Origin: Ctena decussata
Taxonomy: Eukaryota > Mollusca > Bivalvia > Lucinida > Lucinidae
Assembly: GCA_963989385.1 (NCBI GenBank)
Contig: OZ022503.1
Location: 48,172,858 to 48,236,857 of the forward strand
Length of the DNA: 64,000 bases
Reading direction: 5' to 3'
The translations under genes and the position numbers were made by a program. The notes beneath the pieces were generated by a model. It saw only the letters and a list, made by a program, of their open reading frames with translations, was not told the DNA's origin and did not search any database. Positions 35,501-46,365 of this stretch are shown piece by piece. Every line of letters starts with the position of its first letter. Position 1 is the stretch's first letter.

Positions 35501-36980
35501 AGAGGAAAAAAACAACACTCTGGAGCTAAAGAGGTCTTATACATGAACCCTCATGGGACCGACCAAAGGCATAATTGAACCGCGAAACGACAAAACCAAC
35601 AAAGTGGCATGTGCGAAGTGTGATCAGAGTCCTTGCTTGCGCTTAGCTAAAGTTCTATGCTAGCTTCATGTGGACAGCGAAAACTCTGATCAGACTGGGC
35701 AGCTTTCCAGGCTGATCTGAGTCTTCGCTGGGCTCACATGCCTCTTTGTTACTTTTGTCGTGTCGCGGCTCATATCATAATGCCCCGACCAAGGTTGCAA
35801 AATACTAAGTAGGAAACAATTATAAGTCCGCGACCTGACCGCCGCCATGCAATAAATTAGGGCTGCCGCAAAGTTGTCAGCTGACTGACATACATGTATT
35901 TGGCTACATGATTCCAAGTGTCATTTTCACGTCGCTTTCAAATCAGCATCAGTCTGTGGTTCTAAATAAGAATTATCTCACAGACCATAACGCAAAGTAA
36001 ATCTTGTTCAGAGATAATTCGAGATTTTAAAGCGACGTGAAATGGGGCCTTAGTGAAAGTATATCCCACCGGTCACACAGCGTTGAATCAGATCGGAATC
36101 AAACTGACTTAACCTTGATTCAACGTTATGACGTGTCAAGGTTGTATCAATGTATGTGCTAAAGGGACATCCCGGTGAACAAAAGTTGATCATAACTCAA
36201 AGCATTCTTACCACTTACCATAAGTTGATTTAATGATTCAACGTTGTGTGGCTGCTGGAGGAGGGGCCGCGAAATGATAGACTCCATTTGCTCACTATGA
36301 GTAAAAGTTTATATGTTTTGGGCAAGATTTCATAGTTCACGACTTGTACTTACCGCCCAAAGGTGCCCAACTGAAACTGCGAATCCTATAGTGAGCGGGA
36401 ATGACCCTCCTAAGTCTGTCCTTTTGCTATCGCAGGCAGCAAATACTGTTGAGACGAGCCCGAAGACAATAAAGAACTCTATCCCGAAACCCATTCCTGC
36501 TGACACTCCCTCATTCAGTTGTGTTGCCCCCAACGATCCCACGATATTGGAAGGGGTCACTGCTCGCAGAAGTGCACTGGCAGCAATGGCGCCCACACAT
36601 TGGGCAATAATATATAGAATAGCTCGAATAAGGCTTATTCTTCTAGTCACTAACATTGCGCATGTCACAGCCGGGTTAATATGGCCGCCACTAATATGTC
36701 CTATAATCCATACAGAAGTTGCTACACTCAGTCCAAATGACAGTGCAATCTGGACAATGTCAAGAGGGTCACTTTCCCAGTCTTGTCGAGTAGCTCCGCA
36801 TGCATAAAGTACAAGTAGAAACGTCCCAAGAAGTTCCGCAAAAACAGCTCTCCAAAAGTTGGAAGAACGAATATCGTCAATGCTAGTCTGCATTCTGAAC
36901 TTGTAGCAGCAGCCGCGTGGTCTCGCACTATTGCTGGTATGGTTCTCTGACATGTAGCTTTCTTTGCCAGATTTTGACAT
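28880..36980 (-). CDS. AQP: Aquaporin gene A (AQP4-like water channel), three coding exons
   Basis: Predicted plasma-membrane water channel of the classical aquaporin (MIP) family, 298 residues joined from 36980-36354, 32339-32259 and 29068-28880. Seen: an amphipathic N-terminus, first membrane helix near residues 44-62, first pore loop with HINPAVT (NPA at 102-104), second pore loop with SMNPARSFG (NPA at 218-220), and a hydrophilic tail from about residue 265. The residues expected at the aromatic/arginine filter are F82, H206, S215 and R221, the pattern of a water-selective pore; S215 replaces the mercury-binding Cys of human AQP1. All splice sites are canonical (GTAAGT and GTAATA donors, AG acceptors) and every junction is phase 0. 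The start at 36980 was chosen because it aligns with gene B and because a good 3' splice site (pyrimidine-rich tract, AG, exon from 37040) lies just upstream. An open frame runs on to 37079, so a longer N-terminus is not excluded. Introns of 4014 and 3190 bp are filled with transposons. Confidence 0.93.
29705..29817. mobile_element. 113-bp palindromic MITE with 8-bp duplication (hAT-like)
   Basis: Inverted arms meet at TTTCTATAGAAA (29755-29766); the ends read CGTGTTCGACTGGG and CCCAGTCGAATACGC. CCAATGGA is repeated at both borders (29697-29704, 29818-29825). An 8-bp duplication is typical of the hAT superfamily. It lies in aquaporin A intron 2. Confidence 0.75.
31459..31524. promoter_or_regulatory. 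Cluster of CRE-like TGACGT sites, aquaporin A intron 2
   Basis: TGACGTCA (31459-31466), TGACGTAA (31477-31484), TGACGTTTT (31490) and a GAGACGTTAGAC...GTAACGTCTC palindrome (31499-31523). TGACGTCA is the consensus CREB/ATF site; function here is not shown. Confidence 0.35.
31661..31843. repeat. Long hairpin in aquaporin A intron 2
   Basis: Imperfect ~85-bp inverted arms containing GCTCTAGCA, GAGTAATAATTCACTGTTTG and GTTGTAA-GTAGAT, centred on CTCGCGCTCCGCGCTCG. A decayed relative lies near 40840-40900. Confidence 0.75.
32259..32339 (-). CDS. AQP: Aquaporin A coding exon 2 (81 bp)
   Basis: Twenty-seven codons, from VEYTG to DDHW, carrying the second pore motif NPAR. The acceptor is ...TTACAG and the donor GTAATA. 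The 81-bp size and both boundaries match the third exon of vertebrate AQP1/AQP2/AQP4 genes (established knowledge), so exon structure supports the family assignment. Confidence 0.93.
32494..32528 (+). repeat. (AG)n microsatellite in aquaporin A intron 1
   Basis: About 17 AG units; on the coding strand this is a CT tract about 155-190 nt upstream of exon 2. Confidence 0.9.
33034..33269. mobile_element. P1 MITE, copy 5, in aquaporin A intron 1
   Basis: Diverged copy of the GCACATGCCACTTTG subfamily. Borders AATT/AGTT match at 3 of 4 bases. Confidence 0.8.
33735..34005 (+). repeat. Loose tandem repeats (~25-55 bp spacing)
   Basis: CATAGATGTC-GTGAGCGGTCAT-like words occur at about 33745, 33765, 33905, 33935 and 33970, in aquaporin A intron 1. 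Confidence 0.5.
34006..35576. other. Aquaporin A intron 1 sequence without recognised element
   Basis: A-rich intronic sequence. An 83-codon minus-strand frame (34708-34959) has no recognisable motif. Confidence 0.5.
35577..35771. mobile_element. P1 MITE, copy 6, in aquaporin A intron 1
   Basis: About 195 bp, lacking part of the left arm. Ends are GAACCGCG and CGCGGCTC. It carries the GCACATGCC subfamily variant. Confidence 0.8.
35917..36053. mobile_element. TIR MITE of the TTTCACGTCGC family
   Basis: Inverted ends TTTTCACGTCGCTTTCAAA and TTTAAAGCGACGTGAAATGG around a short centre, related to the element at 42690-42832. It lies in aquaporin A intron 1, just upstream of the donor-distal part of exon 1. 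Confidence 0.65.
36354..36980 (-). CDS. AQP: Aquaporin A coding exon 1
   Basis: Encodes residues 1-209: N-terminus, about five membrane helices, the first NPA half-helix and the filter His in HLWA. It ends GCG before a GTAAGT donor at 36353-36348. In vertebrate AQP1/2/4 genes this stretch is split by an intron in the loop C region; here it is continuous. A likely untranslated leader exon joins at an acceptor after 37041 (first exon base 37040). Confidence 0.93.
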
Positions 36981-37821
36981 AGGGAACCACGGTTGACCTT
37001 CAAAGCTTTCGCTACGCCGGAAAAGTACGTGCTTTGCTTCCTTAAAGAAACAAGTAAGACTTGAATAGGTTAAAGTCATATCTCATTTACACGAGACAGT
37101 GAAATGGCTGCGTAAAATCAAAATGTTCGAATTCAGCTTTAAAGCAAAAGGCAATATACAGCGAAGATAAATATCTTTAAAACTAAACTGTTTGAAATAG
37201 TTAAATCATTACCCAGTCAACTGTATAAACAGTATACGGTATGTTGTGCTATAGTACGACTCTGCTTGTAAAAGTTAGCACATCGAACTAGACCACCATG
37301 CAATAGTTTTGACTGTTGCATGGTTCTGTTGCATGGTCAATACAGATTTTAGCTAGATGATATCTGTAGGTCTGCACACCATTAGAAGGCGAGAACATGC
37401 TCACGTGTTAATGTCCTAAAACTTGAACAGTCTGTTTTATGAAACATATACCATCCAAAATAGTGCAAAATGAATAAAAAACAGTGTAGAATTGATAAGA
37501 TTACAGGCTGAAGAAACAGACTGATTTGTGTGTACACTGCTTGCCAAAACCTATCTGTCCTAGTACTTAGAAGCTTTATGATAATGATGTTATTTCTGGT
37601 GCTGGGATATTGTTTGACAAAGTTGGATAAAGTATTCTGTTCTGCGTTATTGTGGGTAGGAAAATACATTCATCTGCCAAAAATAATCCTGCTATTTCAT
37701 ATGCAGTACTTAGAATGGATCAGGTGAAAACACAGTTGATGCATACCTGTTTGTCGAATATTCAAAACTATTACCCCGAGGTGCTGTGGTCGACCAGATG
37801 CACCATTGCACTCGGTGACAT

Positions 37822-38057
37822 GAGCCGCGACGCGAGAAAACCAACAAAGTGGTTGTGCGCCCAGCGCAGACTCAGATCAGCCTGGGCATCCGCCCAGTCT
37901 GATCAGAGTCTTCGCTGTCCGCATGAAGGTAGCTTAGACCCTTAGCTACCCTTTAAGCACTTAGTGAAAACTCTGCTCAGACTAGGCGGCTGCCCGGGCT
38001 GATCTGAGTCTGCGCTGGGCGCACAACCACATTTTTGGTTTTGTCGTGTCGCGGCTC
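37822..38057. mobile_element. P1 MITE, copy 7, upstream of aquaporin A
   Basis: Full length, close to consensus. Borders ACAT/GCAT match at 3 of 4. It lies about 800 bp upstream of the gene A first-exon acceptor. Confidence 0.88.
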
Positions 38058-38556
38058 GCATGGTAATAGTTTTGACTATTCAACAAACAGGCATGAAATA
38101 ACTGTATAAAATGTATTTATTGAAGTATCTACATTTTCAAATATTATGATTATAGCATTATTCAAACAATTCGTATAAACGTGCTTACCTTCAAAGGCAT
38201 ACATACGCACAGGCTTTGCTGCAAAGCAAATGACACCGATTGCGACTTCTGTTTAGTATAAGAATAACGAGCCAATATAGTTGTGCATTTTACAGACGAA
38301 AGAAAGGCTTACAACGTTGCAGAAAAATGTTTGGCAAAACCCAGAATGATCAACCCAGTCGGCTATTTTAATTTTATGACTAAATAAGTATCAGATCAAT
38401 ATTTCATGGTTATGAGTTAACGGAAGAAATATGGACAAGCTTCTGAAGCTTGGCTCTGATAAATGTGTCCATAAAATGGACAAAAATGTCCGTTTTCGCT
38501 TGACCTGGATTGTCGATACATGTACATTTCAATACTGACCCAGCTTTAGACCATAT

Positions 38557-38785
38557 GAGCCGTGACACAATAAAACCAATAAAGCCACGCTAAGACTCAG
38601 ATCAGCCTTGGGATCTGCCAAGCCTGATCAAAGTTTTTGTGCTCTCCGCCGAAAGGGTAGCTAAGGGTTTAAACTTACTCAATGCGAACACCGAAGACTC
38701 TGATCAGACATGGCGGATGCCCGGGCTGATCTTAGTCTTCGCTGGCCGCACATGCCACTTTGATGGTTTTGTCGTGTCGCGGACC
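38557..38785. mobile_element. P1 MITE, copy 8
   Basis: Diverged; ends GAGCCGTGACAC and GTGTCGCGGACC. Borders ATAT/ATTT match at 3 of 4. Confidence 0.8.
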
Positions 38786-40189
38786 ATTTGCCACCCAAAC
38801 TCCCAGATAGTATTAAGCCTTATCAAATACGTAGACATATAAGATTTATAAACTTACAATTAACAATTCTGAATAAACAAACTTTGCAATGTCGAACAGA
38901 TAAGCCCAGTGCAATTTTGATAGGCGCCATTTCACTACTCTGTGCTTATCAAAATATGTCAACAAAATGAAAATAATAGGCATAATTTAAAATTTTGTTG
39001 CGACCTTAAAATACCTCGGGGTGAAAACTCGGGTGAAAATTGCGTCTTGTCATGTTTCCCAACAACTGTTAATCTGCTAACTTCAAGCCTGAAACAAGGT
39101 CATGGTGATATGTGCATACTGTCAGCGATATGGGTTGTGCATGAGATGATTTTAACGCTGCTTTCATCAATTTTCGCCCTGGCAACAACGTTGGCTGTAT
39201 CTTACAGTATGCTCAGTTATCTTCTTATATACATTGTACATGAACACTTCCCATCTAGCAAGTAAAGATCTATAATTGCATGAATCAGTTTCGTAGCTTT
39301 GTGTATCGTCTCAACATTACGTCCGTCACGAAATAATTTGAAAAAAAAAATTGTTAATGAACATAGAAATGATTATTTATCTACTTGTTATTTTGCGATA
39401 TATAACGTAAAGTTTATTTTTGGAAGATTTAGTACATTGCATGTATACAAATACTCTTCATCGACTTATAATAATAATAATGAAAATTACAATAATAATA
39501 ATAATAATAATGATAATTATAAACACTTAAGGACATGCATTCGAACAAGATATTTCGGCTAATCTTACTGTCTACGTTCATGGGTGTAGACATTTCTAAC
39601 GTCTATTTTTTCATAGTAAGCGATTTTAGTTTGAGGGGCATGACTAATGGCCTTCTGTTTGTACATGTAGCATTGCCGTTTGTGCACAATTCACATGACA
39701 AGCAACCTAGCGTTTCAGTTGGTTTACTAAAATGCTGAACAATGTGTCATGACTTGACTGTCCTGCGATAGTAATTTGAGCCGATTCTGAATTTTCATAT
39801 TGTCCTTTTCATTTTATCATTTATATTCATCGGGTTCCGAGGAATTCGTTTAAACACGAGGCGTTAACTGAGTTTTCGAAGTACCGAGGGACCCAGCTAA
39901 TGCAATAAACCGAGCCTATGAGATCGCTATTCTTGCAGTCTGGAGTTTGATTCCATTTAACTGGAAAATTCGTCGAAAATGTCTGCAAAATCATGAAAAC
40001 TGTCGTGTATAGTGCCTTGTAAATGGATACACCGTGCCCCGATAAACGGAGAGGCTTTCTATAAATTACAACATAAGTATATCAATATACAGTTTTATAC
40101 ATTCCAGAATCTGGCTGTAAGCTTAAGCTTATAAATGCCATTTCCTGTAGAGGAAATGCTTTGAGGGTAATAAAAGTAAAATCCAAACT
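38786..40189. other. Intergenic, no gene seen
   Basis: Contains an (AAT)n tract and a 107-codon frame (38942-39265) with a hydrophobic end but no motif, start context or splice signals that I trust. Confidence 0.45.
39469..39512 (+). repeat. (AAT)n-rich microsatellite
   Basis: Interrupted AATAATAAT runs; a nearby open frame is low-complexity Asn. Confidence 0.9.
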
Positions 40190-40432
40190 GAGCCAAATCA
40201 TGTTATTTCAAACAATGTGGCATTACCACTGGTAGCAAGTGAAGGCTCTGATAAGATTGCACTTTAGTGCAGTCTTATCAGAGCCTTCACTTGCCACATC
40301 AACCATCTATGAAACTGTTCAAAACCACACAGCCAACAGTGAGGCCTCAATAGACACGGTGTAAACAATAATGCTGATCTGAGTATAACATCACATAAAA
40401 GCCACATTGTTGGAAGTCCCATGATGTGGCTC
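40190..40432. mobile_element. Divergent P1-type palindromic MITE (GAGCCA...TGGCTC)
   Basis: A 243-bp element with outer inverted arms (40190-40221 against 40401-40432) and a near-perfect inner palindrome (40234-40263 against 40266-40295, AAGTGAAGGCTCTGATAAGA). Ends are GAGCC/GGCTC and borders AACT/AACT, the same ends and ANNT border as P1 but with diverged arms. Confidence 0.8.
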
Positions 40433-41273
40433 AACTTTTTATCCAAGGGCGGAAGCATAACGTAAGATAATGTTATGTTCACCATAAAAGTCCGGAATGT
40501 GAGAAAACAAGCCTGAAATACTGTTCAAAAAGTACAGGACTTCCATTACTAAAACAGTGGTATTTGCACCAGTCCAACAAGGACTCAAACTGCTGTACGA
40601 ACTGGTACCCAGGCACGAATTGAGATTAAAAAAACAACAAAAACATATACTTAAAAATACAGCCAGAGCTGTACCCACTGAAATGAAGTTTTTGTTTTCG
40701 ATTTTTCGCATTGTCATAGCAAAATACATATCAAGTTATAAGTTAGGAGTTGATCAGCTTTAGGAAGGAATTGTCGAGTAGCATCACGGTTTTGAAATCA
40801 CTAGTAAAGAGCGTGAATGATCTATCAACGTAGAACACACAGCAAATAGTGCAATATTACTCGAGAGGTCACTGCTAGAGCTGAACTACCTGTATTTGTA
40901 TTGGTTTTCTAAAACAATAAAAAAAAGAACGCTAAAGAAAAAGAAATACATTTATAGAAACATAACTTTCTTTCGATTTTTCAAACTTTTGCGTTTGCGG
41001 TTGCGTGATATCGCCAATATTCTACACTGCAACGCGGATGGATGGAGGGGTGACTTGCGATTCTAAGTCCTTCGGTTTTTTTCAAAAGCATTTCTGTCAT
41101 TTCAGAACGATGAGATGGTGATATTGCAAGGCTTTTACAACATAAATCCGTTTTCGGTTGAAAAAATTTCCGCCTCCTGCCAGAATCGGACCAAGTCGCC
41201 TAGCTTAGCCGGCAAGCGCTTAACCCACCAACTGTCGGTGTTCCTATACTGCCACAGGGATAAATGCACATTT

Positions 41274-41508
41274 GAGCCGCGACACGATAGGAAAAATAAC
41301 AACAAAAAAACGAAGTGGTTGTGCGCCCAGCGCAGATTCAGGTCAGCCTGGGCGTCCGCCCAGTCTGATCAGAGTCTTCGCTGTCCGCATGGAGCTAGCT
41401 AAGACCCTTTTCTACCCTTTAAGCGCAGAGCGAAGACTCTAATCAGACTGGGCGAACGCCCAGGCTGATCCGAGTCTACGCTGGGCGCACATGCCACTTG
41501 GTTGGCTC
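41274..41508. mobile_element. P1 MITE, copy 9
   Basis: Mixed arms: the left arm ends in the GTTGTGCGCCC type, the right arm in the ACATGCCACTT type. The right terminus is shortened. Borders ATTT/ATTT are perfect. Confidence 0.85.
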
Positions 41509-42268
41509 ATTTATTCTGACGATTGTTTAGATAAGTAAGGGTGCCTTTAACCAATTTAGTGCGACTGACGAACGCACAGCGCCCCTTACTGCGGCCATGG
41601 ATACCTTTTGCTGAGGTGTGCAAGAACTGAAATACACACACAAAATTTAGCGCGACATGCGCACTCTTGTTTATCTTAAGTCTTCAGCGTCGCTTGAAAA
41701 AAAGCTTAAGACAAAGAGCATCCCTTATTGGCCCATTCATCGAGACACAGCAGCTAGCGACGCTCACGTATCAACTTGAGAGTGCAGGCGTTATCACCAA
41801 ACGACCTTGTCACCTGTGTCCCGAGAAAGGCGACAGACAAGGGTATCAGACAGGAGATGTCAGATGCAGCGGTAACCTGCAACAAGTCAAAATAATCCGA
41901 CAGAATGCTAAGATTACCGTGGCTAGGACAAGTCAGGTCTAAGTTTTAGAATAGATTTAGAAAAGTTTATTATATACTTGTAATAGTCAATATTGTTACT
42001 TTAGATAAGTATTTAAGTACTGTCACACTGACTAATGGGTTTATCATATAGTCCACGGCTCACTTGTTTCAATCAAATTTATGTACCTTTACAAAATTAA
42101 GTGCGACACACGCGCGTTTCTGTATTTTTGTACTAAGTCTTCTTGTCGCTTAACTCCTATAGAATAAAATAATGGTGATGGGCAAGTTTTCACAGGCAAC
42201 GAACACCCCTCTTCGAGCAGCATTCCGTGAGACACAGCAGCTGCAGACACAAGGAAAGCGACGCCCAG

Positions 42269-42500
42269 GGGGCCGTATTCATAAAACGACTTAAGTGGTT
42301 GCTATGCTGTTGCTAAGGCTAAATTTCTTTGAAGGAGATTCCCTACAACTATGAAATTTGCTCTGGAGGAACAGTCTACAGTCTAAGACTGTTCCTCCAG
42401 AGCAAATTTCATAGTTGTAGGGAATCTCCCTTATAGATATTTAGCCTTAGCAACAGCATACATGTAGCAACGACTTAAGTGGCTTTATGAATACGGCCCC
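42269..42500. mobile_element. Full-palindrome MITE family P2, copy 1
   Basis: About 232 bp. Two ~110-bp arms (GGGCCGTATTCATAAA ... TTTATGAATACGGCCC) with almost no loop. CAGG is repeated at both borders. It is inserted in the second unit of the tandem duplication. Confidence 0.88.
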
Positions 42501-42689
42501 AGGTATTACATGTAACTCGCGAGCGCAGGCGTCTCAACCGGGCCCACCCCAAAGCCTGCGTCCCGAGAAAGGGGCATCAGAAAGGAGATGCCTATCGCAG
42601 CGAATACCTGCAACAAGCCAAAAAATAATCCAACGGAACGGACGTCAAACTCCGCTACTGTAAGATTCACGTTGCTATGAAAAGTCAGT

Positions 42690-42832
42690 CTAAGGCCCGA
42701 TTTCACGTCGCCTTAAAACATCGACCAACTTTTAGTTATCGAATAATTTACCTTTACAGTAATGCAACACTACATGTTGTCATTGATTAGTGCTTAAAAT
42801 ATGTTTTAAGGCGACGTGAAATCGGGCCTTAG
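42690..42832. mobile_element. TIR MITE of the TTTCACGTCGC family, perfect ends
   Basis: A 143-bp element with ~31-bp perfect inverted termini beginning CTAAGGCCCGATTTCACGTC. It interrupts the second unit of the local tandem duplication. The first unit preserves an empty site (GTCTAAGTTTTAGAA near 41938-41952). Confidence 0.88.
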
Positions 42833-43388
42833 TTTTAGAACAGTATAAGACAAACAATGGCATTTGGAAGCAGATGTCCGATGGAGCGATAACCAACAAC
42901 AAGCCGAAATAATTCAACAGCATAGAAGCCATCTCCGCTCAGATTTATGTTGCTATGACTTATCCAGTCTATATCATAAAAAGAGACATTGCGCCGTCTA
43001 ATGTCATGGAACGTCACCAAAACGTCCTACATTATATTGCCATTTACATCTGATAATTTATTCAGAAGTTTAATTCTAGTACTCTGAAACGGATTTCCTG
43101 TAGCCTCTATAGGTTTAAGGATTATCATTTAGATTTTATGGTAGTTCTAAACTCATTAATGTCTAGTGGACTCTTCTATATGTATACACTGGATGTGTCC
43201 ATTTGTCATTTATGGGGTGTCTGGTTCGGTTTACATAGTGTATCATTATTTTTTCAGTCGTACTCTATCAGTTTTTTCCAATAGCAGAAATCCCAACGGC
43301 AACAGAATAATTTGAAAATTCCCTCAAGTTTGAGCGAATTCAGTTGAGAAAAAAATGATACATGTAAGCGTGTTGAGCAGAAATACTT

Positions 43389-43624
43389 GAGCCTTGACAT
43401 GACAAAACCAACAATGTGGTTGTGCGCCCAGCACAGACTCAGATCAGCCTGGGCATCCGCCAAGTCTGATCAGAGTCTTCGCTGCCCGCATGGTGGTAGC
43501 TTAGACTCGTAGCTACGCTTTGAGAGCTTAGCGAAGAGTCTGATCGGACTGGTTTGATGCCAAGGCTGATCTGAGTCTGCACTGGGCGCACAACCACATT
43601 GTTGGTTTTCTCGCGTCGCGGCTC
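43389..43624. mobile_element. P1 MITE, copy 10
   Basis: Full length with perfect ACTT/ACTT borders (43385-43388, 43625-43628). Confidence 0.9.
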
Positions 43625-43638
43625 ACTTATTTATCTAT

Positions 43639-43706
43639 GCAAATAGTGTAGACCTAGATCAGATGCCGCTTTCTGCGGCGCCTGAGTTAGGTCTGTACTG
43701 TGTGCC
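43639..43706. repeat. P3 palindrome, copy 3
   Basis: GTGTAGACCTAGATCAGATG with GCGCCTGAGTTAGGTCTGTA. Confidence 0.6.
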
Positions 43707-43833
43707 TATATTCCCATGTTTGGGACGCTAGGCATTAATGCGTTAAAATAGGTTTTAAGAAACCCTGGTAAAGATAATGACTTTTATATAAAAATCAAGT
43801 TTCACTTGCCACGCCATAATAATAATAATAATT

Positions 43834-44068
43834 GCCGCGACACGAGAAAACCAACAATGTGGTTGTGCGCTCAGCGCAGACTCAGATTAGCCTGGGCATC
43901 CGCCCAGTCTGACCAAAGTCTTCGCTGTCCACATGCAGGTAGCTTAGACCCTTAGCTACCTTTTAAGCGCTTAGCGAAGAGTCTGATCAGACTGGGTGGA
44001 TACCCTGGCTGATCTGAGTCTGCACTGGGCGCATAGCCACTTTGTTTGGTTTTCTCGAGTCGCGGTTC
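43834..44068. mobile_element. P1 MITE, copy 11
   Basis: Nearly full length, lacking the first GA. It is inserted at the edge of an (AAT)n run. Confidence 0.85.
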
Positions 44069-44513
44069 ATATTATGTCTTACCATCTCGTCACATGTATC
44101 TATTCCGGAATCACAGTGGCTCGAGTACATCAGCACCAGTTTTGGTTCTTTGGGTACTTCCATAACAACATGATTTAACTATCATACTACATCAGCATGT
44201 CACTTCTTGAAGTATATATATGTAAGAAAATAATACTTATTATATCCGAAATGTCAGCTTTTTCGACAACACCCAGTGCATTCGAATATGAATAGATATG
44301 AGCAATGCCAGTAATAGTACGGTCAACATCAGTCCTTTTTAAGAACATAATAAATCGTCACTCCATTGCATGATCGGTCAACGTCGTGCATAAAACGTGT
44401 TATCAACTTTGAATCATCATTGATTCAACGTAATAACGTTTAACACATTCAATATCAATCAACATTGATACAACGTCCCGACGTTGCCAGCCCGATGATT
44501 GGTATACAAAAAG

Positions 44514-44546
<33 letters not shown>

Positions 44547-44548
44547 AA

Positions 44549-44703
44549 CTGCAGAATTGATTTTTCATCAACGCTGATACAACGTCCTAACTGCAGAATT
44601 GATTTTTAATCAACGCTGATACAACGTCAGGACGTTGTATCAGCGTTGATGAAAAATCAATTCTGCACGTTGTATCAGCGTTGATGGGAAATCAATTCTG
44701 CAG
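44549..44703. repeat. Two-by-two palindrome of a 38-bp unit
   Basis: Two direct copies of CTGCAGAATTGATTTTT...CAACGTC (44549-44586, 44591-44628) are followed immediately by two inverted copies (44631-44667, 44668-44703). It is preceded by a ~30-base A run (44513-44545) and by CAACGTTGAT-type repeats at 44335-44500. Confidence 0.85.
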
Positions 44704-45269
44704 ATGTTTTCTTAATACCGAACATCGGGCTGGCATCTGTTCTTAAAATGGGCTTTAGTGTTGAACGTTTTAAGACTGCTCTTAACTTTCAAATGTTAAT
44801 GTAAAACTGTCTAATATTATATTTGTTGCATTTCGTAATTCACAACTTTTTCATCTTATGACTGATAAGCGACCTTTACACTTGCTTATTTTTTCGCTTG
44901 AATCGACATGCTTTTTGCATTAAATGCTGGTGATTTATGCATCACACTTATTTTACTGTATTACTCTAATAAGCTTAAAATGAAATAATAATAATGATAA
45001 TCTCTCCGAAGTTGAGGCTGTACTGTCGTCGGAGTACGATCACAGTGTAGACCTGATCAGCCTTTACCTATTTTAGACTGCTATATATTACCAGACCTTC
45101 CGTCCCGATATTTAAGTCATTACGATAATTGCATAATAATTATTGACGCGTGAAAAGGAGTCTGAAGTAAAGTGTGCATGGAATACATCTAAGCCTGCGC
45201 AGCCGAATCATTTCTCTTCTTTCATAAGATTTGTCATGTTTCAAGGGTGGAAATTCAAACTGGAAATAC

Positions 45270-45470
45270 GCTGATCAGACTGCACCGATGCGCATGCTGA
45301 TCTGAGCCTTTCCTGTACGCTCATGCCATGGGCGCCTTTCCAAGTGCGCAAACCAAAAAAATGTGCGAACACCGATAATTCAGATCAGCCAAAGGGTCTG
45401 CACAGTCAGATTTAAGTCTTGTCTGTTCCTTTAGAATTTTACATGCGGGAAAGAGATGGATTATCAAGCT
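45270..45470. repeat. Highly degenerate P1-related palindrome
   Basis: Fragments such as GCTGATCAGACTG, GCTGATCTGAGCC and CAGATCAGCC in opposing order recall P1 arms, but the termini are not recognisable. Confidence 0.4.
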
Positions 45471-46300
45471 GATTGGACTCTACGCTGTTCGAATACATTA
45501 TAAGTCACCATGCCCTCGACAGGCATCTGAAAATAATCGAGAATGTATCATATAGAGTAAAAAGAAGACCGGTTAAAACAGGAAAATTTAAGTTTGATCC
45601 AGGCGAAAATTTAAATAAAGAGCACAGGAGTTCCATTTAATGAGTAAGGCAATGAGCCGATGTAATATTATACTAACTTACTATTTTTAGTTTAAATAGT
45701 TCATGTACGTCAATTATTCATACAAAGGAATTCAGAAGAAAGTCAAAATGACATTTTTAAATCTCTCTCTTTCGAGGGGACCATTTTTTTTTATTTATTC
45801 ATGTATTATTTTTTGTCTATCAAACTCACTTGAAATTTCAAGGTTGCTACATGTACATGTACACAAGAAGTTCACGGCTGCTGGGCAATAATAAGTGTAA
45901 TGTAAAATGGCAATAATCAGAAACTGATACACTGAAATTCCACATCCCAACTCACACTACCTACATGTACCAGTTAATGGTAAAACAATGCAATACATGT
46001 AATACCAGTAGTATGACAACACCAGCGAATTGTAAAAGGAACAACTCTTTCCCTGGTAGTTGCTCCTATAGCTAACCACATAAAGCGCATAAATACTATA
46101 TATAGTCTGGCTATTTATATCCATTACAGAATAAAAAATAACTTGCAAAAAAAATAAATTCCACTTTTTTCGAATGCTAGGATAAATGGACATTACAATC
46201 AAGAACATACTAGCAGAAACGCCCCACCTTGGACGATCAGTTGTAAATTTCTGAGGAGTCTATCAGTCTTAAACTGGAAACCCGTTTTGAGTAATGATAA

Positions 46301-46365
46301 AAACAGTGCAGATCCAGTTCAGGCGCCGCAGAATGCGACGTCTGATGAGGGTCTACACTGTTTGC
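46301..46365. repeat. P3 palindrome, copy 4
   Basis: ACAGTGCAGATCCAGTTCAG with GTCTGATGAGGGTCTACACT. Confidence 0.6.

Larger units (their letters stand above)
41535..42985 (+). repeat. Tandem duplication of a ~400-bp unit, with nested MITEs
   Basis: Unit 1 is at 41535-41960 and unit 2 at about 42060-42860 (enlarged by P2 and the 143-bp TIR MITE); a partial third unit runs to 42985. Shared words: GAGACACAGCAGCT, CGTCCCGAGAAAGG, AGGAGATG, CAGCG-TAACCTGCAACAAG, TTTTAGAA. A diverged relative lies near 3200-3300. Confidence 0.75.

Noticed and set aside
36313..36807. 164-codon plus-strand frame
   Set aside because: It is the antisense shadow of aquaporin A exon 1.
36981..37079. Upstream ATG extending aquaporin A by 33 residues
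   Set aside because: A likely 3' splice site at 37041/37040 lies inside this extension, and gene B starts at the equivalent of 36980. A longer form is possible but less likely.
37652..37945. Recurrent frames reading [32 protein letters not shown] protein (also at 18965, 24063, 35690, 41115, 47741, 48691, 50364)
   Set aside because: All lie in the arms of the P1 palindromic MITE; the frame is a by-product of the repeat and occurs on both strands because the arms are inverted.
38942..39265. 107-codon frame with a hydrophobic C-terminal stretch
   Set aside because: No motif, no splice context and no paralogue in the window; its length is within chance for AT-rich DNA.
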